NCBI GenBank assembly: GCA_946479055.1 | Contig: CAMLEX010000098.1 | Coordinates: 1-10,898 of the forward strand | Length of the DNA stretch: 10,898 nt | Source of the DNA: an uncultured Bacteroidota bacterium | GTDB taxonomy: Bacteria > Bacteroidota > Bacteroidia > Chitinophagales > Chitinophagaceae | Direction of reading: 5' to 3' | Shown here: piece by piece, positions 6,601-10,898 of the stretch | Position numbering within the stretch: the first letter of the stretch is position 1 | Layout: each line of letters starts with the position of its first letter | Program-made: the position numbers and the translations under genes | The notes under the pieces: model-generated | Seen by the model: only the letters and a program-made list of their open reading frames with translations | Database searches by the model: none | What the model was told of the DNA's origin: nothing

Positions 6601-8538
6601 TTACCATCCCGGGTTTTGCACCAGGTTTGGGTTAACAGTAATTGAATTTTCAGCTAAAGGCCACAAATAGTTTTTGGTGGTAAACAAAGGCGTAAAAATT
6701 TGTTTTACCCGGTAATAATTCTCGGCATTCTTTTGTTCAATATCCCATCCTTTTATAGGCATATTCAAATAGAGGTCTGCTTTTTTCCAACGCAGGATAT
6801 CCCAGTAGCGTTTGCCTTCAAACACCAGTTCTATCATTTGTTCCCTTTGAATAATGTCTCGCAAACCTTCTTTGGTAGTGGGTTTACCCGGGGTTTTTGA
6901 AAACCCCGCCCAGCTTTGTACCACTCCGTTTAAGCCAGCTCTGTTACGCACCATATCAATCCATTGAAATGTTTCCCCGCCGGGCCCGTTGACTTCATTC
7001 AATGCTTCGGAATATAGAAGATATAATTCCGCGAGCCTTATCACCGGCCAGGGATAGTCACGGACATTATATCCTTCGGAGTTACCGCCAAAGTCGTTTT
7101 TATAATTCACCAATTTTTTGGGCCAATAGCCGGTAACTGAATACAAACCACCACCTAACCTGGCACCCAATTGTCCGCCTTTGGCTTGCAGGTACCAGGT
7201 TTTTGAATCATTATACAATCCGTGGCCATACCAGATACATCCGTCAAAACCCAGGTCCGCATAATAGCGGGGCTCCCGGTCAAAATTTAATTGTACCGTT
7301 TCATAATCTTTTTTAATATAATGCCTGTACTCATCGGTGCCGAATCTTAATTTGGTAAAGCGGTTTGCATAATCATAACTATTATCTTCTTCAATGGGTA
7401 CACCATTGCTGCTATAAAACATTTCAGCAATATGGAGGGGTGGTGCATACATGGACCGGATAGATTCATTGGTAGAAGGCGGTGTTCGAACACTCGAGGG
7501 ATCACCGGAAGTAAGTCTGGCCTGGCTCAACGCTTGTGCCCACCACTGTGCAGTAGTATTTGACCCCCAGATAATTTCAGGGTTCCACTTTTCTGTAATA
7601 GCGCCACGTACATTCATGGTCACTTTAGTGGAGTCGGTCATTATTTCACCTGATGGGGTATCAAAATAAAATAGTTCTGCCCCTGTTGCATGGGCCGCTT
7701 CAATAGCAGCTTTGCAGGCTTCGGCCGCTTTTTGCCATTTTTCAGCGGAATAGGTAGGATTAAATAACTGGACACCAGCCTTGTCTTTAAAATTTGCGTA
7801 ATCAGGGTTGCCATTAAACAGGGGGCTTGCTGCTGTAACCAATACCCGGGCTTTTATACTCAGCGCAATAGGTTTGGTAAGGCGGCCCAGTTCTGATGAC
7901 TCATTAAAAATTTTGTCAGGCAATCCAGGCAGGGCTTCATCTATTAATTGATCAATATAGCTTACCACGGTATCAATTGGTTCCCTTGAAGCCCTTACCT
8001 CTTCTATTGATGCGGATACCGGAAGGTTTTTGCGGATAACAGGGATAGGTCCATACATGCGCATCAGGAAAAAATGATAATAGGCTTTTAATACTTTAAC
8101 TTCGGCCACCCATTTCTTTTTTTCAAAATCAATCAGATCAGGAACCTTATCTACATTTTCCAAAAAAATATTACACTCCCTTAGTGCCTGGAAATAAGGT
8201 TTGCCACCATTATTGCCGTCCCAATAGTTTGCAAACGGATTTACCACATTTTGTTCGCCCCTGGCAATCCTGTAAAGACCCGGATCAAAATAGAGGCCCG
8301 GAGGATAAATAGTCGCCAGCTCGTCCCCGGTCATAAATCCTGGATCTGAGCCTTCACGTCCGAATAAGGGCAAATTATTATAACAGGTAAATAAATATTT
8401 TTCGGCTTCAGTACGCATCCGGAAGGCATAGTCAATGGTGCCAATATTATCCGGGGCCACATCAAGGTATTTTTTGCATCCGGTAGCCGTAACGAGTATC
8501 ACGAAACCGGTGGTTAATATTCTTAGATACTTTTTCAT
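6601..8538 (-). CDS. SusD/RagB-family nutrient-binding outer-membrane lipoprotein
   Basis: This 645-residue lipoprotein forms the extracellular lid over the SusC channel and binds oligosaccharides. The signal peptide ends ATGC (Cys21), followed by KKYLDVAPDN, the classic SusD start. The N-terminal SusD-like part includes YWDGNNGGKPYFQALRECN and FLENV (about 105-129) and the helix AEVKVLKAYYHFFLMRMYGP (about 145-164). The C-terminal part has WPVIRLAELYLLYSEALNEV, WIDMVRNRAGL, EQMIELVFEGKRYWDILRWK, and ends NPGW. At 645 residues it is at the long end for the family (about 500-600 is common), suggesting extra loops around residues 330-490. It lies 119 bases after susC, a gap with an inverted repeat, and is the second gene of the operon. 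The ligand cannot be read from sequence. Confidence 0.97.
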   Translation of the reverse strand: MKKYLRILTTGFVILVTATGCKKYLDVAPDNIGTIDYAFRMRTEAEKYLFTCYNNLPLFGREGSDPGFMTGDELATIYPPGLYFDPGLYRIARGEQNVVNPFANYWDGNNGGKPYFQALRECNIFLENVDKVPDLIDFEKKKWVAEVKVLKAYYHFFLMRMYGPIPVIRKNLPVSASIEEVRASREPIDTVVSYIDQLIDEALPGLPDKIFNESSELGRLTKPIALSIKARVLVTAASPLFNGNPDYANFKDKAGVQLFNPTYSAEKWQKAAEACKAAIEAAHATGAELFYFDTPSGEIMTDSTKVTMNVRGAITEKWNPEIIWGSNTTAQWWAQALSQARLTSGDPSSVRTPPSTNESIRSMYAPPLHIAEMFYSSNGVPIEEDNSYDYANRFTKLRFGTDEYRHYIKKDYETVQLNFDREPRYYADLGFDGCIWYGHGLYNDSKTWYLQAKGGQLGARLGGGLYSVTGYWPKKLVNYKNDFGGNSEGYNVRDYPWPVIRLAELYLLYSEALNEVNGPGGETFQWIDMVRNRAGLNGVVQSWAGFSKTPGKPTTKEGLRDIIQREQMIELVFEGKRYWDILRWKKADLYLNMPIKGWDIEQKNAENYYRVKQIFTPLFTTKNYLWPLAENSITVNPNLVQNPGW

Positions 8539-8577
8539 GTGTTAATTTTTATCGTTCGCTGGTCACATGGAATTCAA

Positions 8578-8626
8578 CATAAAAATTTTCATCGCTCCTG
8601 ATATAAATTGCTCGAAAATTTTTATG
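8578..8626 (-). repeat. 13-bp perfect inverted repeat between susC and susD
   Basis: CATAAAAATTTTC (8578-8590) is the exact reverse complement of 8614-8626, with 23 bases between. In the susC-susD transcript it could form a 13-bp AT-rich hairpin about 40 bases before the susD start and 32 after the susC stop. No T-run specific to termination follows. It may protect an RNA end after processing, tune expression of susD relative to susC, or be a protein-binding site. The function is an inference; the symmetry is seen directly. Confidence 0.6.
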
Positions 8627-8657
8627 CCTCATTTCATTAATGCAGTATTAAATGCTT

Positions 8658-10898
8658 TTAAAAATTAAGGTTTATGCCGAGATTCACCACTTTCTGAACC
8701 GGGTAACCCAGCCCGTTGCCACCCATTTCAGGGTCCCAAAGCTTAAACTTGCTAAACGTAAACAGGTTAGTACCGCTGAGGTAAACCCGGAAATTGGTAA
8801 TTTTATACCTTTCCAATAATTTTTTAGGCAATGTATATCCGGCTTCTAAAGTTTTTACCCTCAAAAAACTGCCATCACGCATAAACCAGGTGCTGGTTTG
8901 ATTATTGTTATTAATCGGTGTTACTGAAAGCCTAGGCCAGATCGCATAAATGTTCCTGTTCTCTTCTGACCAGTGGTTATCGGCATACGCCTTGAGCAGG
9001 GCATTTTCCCCAACTCTTCCGCCATTAATATTACCACCGTCATAATTAACGAATGGTGCGGTAGCCCAGGGATCAATCCAAAAAGATTCCCTGGCCAATC
9101 CCTGCATGAAAAAGGAAAAATCAAAATTTTTGTACCCTGCCGAAATACCACCACCGTATGTAATTTCAGGCGTAGTAGGGTTGCCAATAGGCACCCTGTC
9201 TAAACTGGTTATTTGCCCATCCTCATTTACATCACTATACTTGATATCGCCCCCCTGGTATAACCCAAAATTCTGTCGGGGAGAATTTTGAACGTCTTTT
9301 TCGTCAATGAACAAACGTTCCGCTATATAGCCCCATGTCTGGCCTATAGACTGCCCTACATGCGATAAATATTTTTCAGCATACTCAGGCTCTTCGTATT
9401 TAGAAAATTCACCCCTTGCATAGGTGAAGCTAGCTCTTGCGGTAACCCATAAATTTTTGCCGAAGTTTTGTGTATAATCCAATGAAAGATCAACACCACG
9501 TGATTTGGCTTCGCCTACATTTGCCTGGGTTTCTACAGACAACCCCATCGTAGTGGGAATAGATGCTCTGCGCATTAAGATGTTCTTCCGTTGCTGCTGA
9601 TATACTTCCGCTACGATGTTAAATTTCCTCAGTAAGCTCAGCTCTATAGCCAGGTTGGTCTGGTACGATTTTTCCCAGGTTATATTGAGGTTGGGGTAGC
9701 GGGAAATGGAGACACCGGGCCTGTTGTACCCGTTATCATATCCAAAAGAAGCGCCGCGATCACTATTAACCAGGTTAACACTTGATAAATAAAAGAAACG
9801 GTCCTCGGCCCGACCAATCGCGTCATTACCCACAAGGCCATACGAACCTCTTAGTTTTAACTTGTTGATAAAATTACTATTCCAGAACTTTTCATTGGAG
9901 ACCACCCATCCCAGGCCGATCGTAGGAAAGAAACCGAATTGCTTGTCTTTATAAAATCTCTCTGAACCGTTATAGCCAAAATTAAATTCACCAAAATACC
10001 GGTTGTCGTAAGAATAAGAAGCCCTTCCTGATAAACCTATGTTTCTGTGTGGCAAAGAAGATTGCAGATCCAGGCTTGTTGTAGTAGCAAGGCTTTGCTG
10101 CATGGTATAAACCAATGTGCCCCCTATATTATGTCTGTCCTTAAATATACGGCTATAGTTCAGGGTAGCCTGGCCATATAGATTTGTACTCAGGTTTCTG
10201 GCCCTGTTGTTTGGTAACTCCCTGATATCTTCATGGGCTTCGGGGCCTTCGTTCTCGTTAAGCCATGACAAATTATACCTGTCAGCAGCGTTATCGTATA
10301 TCCCTACATTATAATAGTAAGGGCCATAAGCTCTGGATACCTCAAAATAGGAATACCTGTTGGTGCTGAAGAGTCCCCGTAGGGTAAGCCCTTTGGTAAT
10401 GGCCGAAAGGTTCTGGTTTAATTCAAATTGTGCCAGCATCCTGGATTGGGAATATTCTTTGTAACCTCTCAGCATATCCGCATAAGGATTCATATAAAAA
10501 AGATCTCCAGACCTGTAGTTACCAAATAAAATATGTTGTGCAGCAATATTGGCAGAATCGGCAGGATAAAACGGAGCAAACAGCGTAGGGCTTGATCTTA
10601 ACGCTTTATTGTACAGGCCTGTTCCACCGTCAATAGGTCCCTTATAATCATCAAAAGTTCCATACATTCTTATTACCAGCTCGGTTTTGGATGTCACCTG
10701 AATATTTACATTGGAACGCAACTGGTAACTATTGAGCTTTACGTTGCTGTTGAAATTATTTCTTTTGTCAACGTTTAAAATACCATGATCAATATTATAC
10801 GTTCCTGCCACATAATATTGTGCCACCTTACCGCCCCCAGTTAAACTCATATTAGCCCTTTGGTTGGATGTACGTTCTTTAAACATCAGCTTAAACCA
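8658..10898 (-). CDS. SusC/RagA-family TonB-dependent outer-membrane receptor, C-terminal part
   Basis: The C-terminal 746 residues of a SusC-like beta-barrel that imports oligosaccharides in a TonB-dependent way. The N-terminus (signal peptide, carboxypeptidase-like domain, plug) lies beyond the right edge: the frame is open through 10898, reading WFKLMFKERTSNQ at the edge, so the Met at 10886 is internal and not the start. The usual full length is about 1000-1100. Family signatures appear in order: NMSLTGGGKVAQYYVAGTY, FNFGYNGSERF, LKLRGSYGLVGND, SYQTNLAIELSLL, NVGEAKSRGVDLSL, GDIKYSDVNEDGQ, VPIGNPTTPEITYGGG, DGSFLRVKTLEAGYTLPKK, YLSGTNLFTFSKFKLWDPE, and a C-terminal GINLNF with the terminal Phe expected of outer-membrane barrels. 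The loop DVNEDGQITSLD (9198-9233) has EF-hand-like spacing. It is the first visible gene of the operon. The reading frame is intact. Confidence 0.97.
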   Translation of the reverse strand, partial: WFKLMFKERTSNQRANMSLTGGGKVAQYYVAGTYNIDHGILNVDKRNNFNSNVKLNSYQLRSNVNIQVTSKTELVIRMYGTFDDYKGPIDGGTGLYNKALRSSPTLFAPFYPADSANIAAQHILFGNYRSGDLFYMNPYADMLRGYKEYSQSRMLAQFELNQNLSAITKGLTLRGLFSTNRYSYFEVSRAYGPYYYNVGIYDNAADRYNLSWLNENEGPEAHEDIRELPNNRARNLSTNLYGQATLNYSRIFKDRHNIGGTLVYTMQQSLATTTSLDLQSSLPHRNIGLSGRASYSYDNRYFGEFNFGYNGSERFYKDKQFGFFPTIGLGWVVSNEKFWNSNFINKLKLRGSYGLVGNDAIGRAEDRFFYLSSVNLVNSDRGASFGYDNGYNRPGVSISRYPNLNITWEKSYQTNLAIELSLLRKFNIVAEVYQQQRKNILMRRASIPTTMGLSVETQANVGEAKSRGVDLSLDYTQNFGKNLWVTARASFTYARGEFSKYEEPEYAEKYLSHVGQSIGQTWGYIAERLFIDEKDVQNSPRQNFGLYQGGDIKYSDVNEDGQITSLDRVPIGNPTTPEITYGGGISAGYKNFDFSFFMQGLARESFWIDPWATAPFVNYDGGNINGGRVGENALLKAYADNHWSEENRNIYAIWPRLSVTPINNNNQTSTWFMRDGSFLRVKTLEAGYTLPKKLLERYKITNFRVYLSGTNLFTFSKFKLWDPEMGGNGLGYPVQKVVNLGINLNF

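Noticed and set aside
8921..9203. Short ORFs on both strands inside the susC gene
   Set aside because: The SusC frame is intact with family motifs throughout, so these are shadows.
1..10898. Mobile elements, CRISPR arrays, tRNA or rRNA genes
   Set aside because: I saw no transposase or integrase motifs, no regularly spaced repeats and no RNA gene signatures in any gap.

Overview
The window reads as part of a polysaccharide utilization locus (PUL) of a Bacteroidota bacterium, most likely of the Chitinophagaceae/Sphingobacteriia kind. The evidence is a SusC/SusD outer-membrane pair, lipoproteins of the DUF4959/DUF5126/DUF5000/DUF4998 type, a secreted GH29 enzyme, AT-rich gaps and no Shine-Dalgarno sequences at the starts. 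The genus is an inference. Every supported gene lies on the minus strand, so transcription runs from right to left.

From right to left: a susC-like TonB-dependent receptor whose N-terminus lies outside the window (8658-10898); a susD-like lipoprotein (6601-8538); a lipoprotein with three recognisable DUF domains (5379-6578); and a second lipoprotein with a DUF4998-like N-terminus and a discoidin-like C-terminus (4146-5360). The last three genes are separated by about 20 bases each. The operon ends at a clear Rho-independent terminator (4074-4100). A separate GH29 alpha-L-fucosidase gene follows (2582-3934), then a 421-base stretch without a gene. Next is an unusual ORF (1333-2154) that joins the first part of an ECF sigma factor in frame to the C-terminal part of what looks like a glycoside hydrolase. 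Last is the N-terminal 404 residues of a secreted glycosidase-like protein that runs off the left edge (1-1213).

The genes make sense as one surface system. SusC and SusD capture and import oligosaccharides. The two discoidin-domain lipoproteins probably bind the polymer at the surface. The exported fucosidase and the left-edge glycosidase trim it. A substrate containing alpha-L-fucose is the best guess; the left-edge protein's fold hints at alpha-galactoside-like chemistry, but this is weak.

The most interesting item is the sigma/glycosidase chimera. It looks like the scar of a deletion, a real but decaying gene, or an assembly misjoin. No new defence or mobile system was found; the rest of the window is a well-formed, fairly ordinary PUL.
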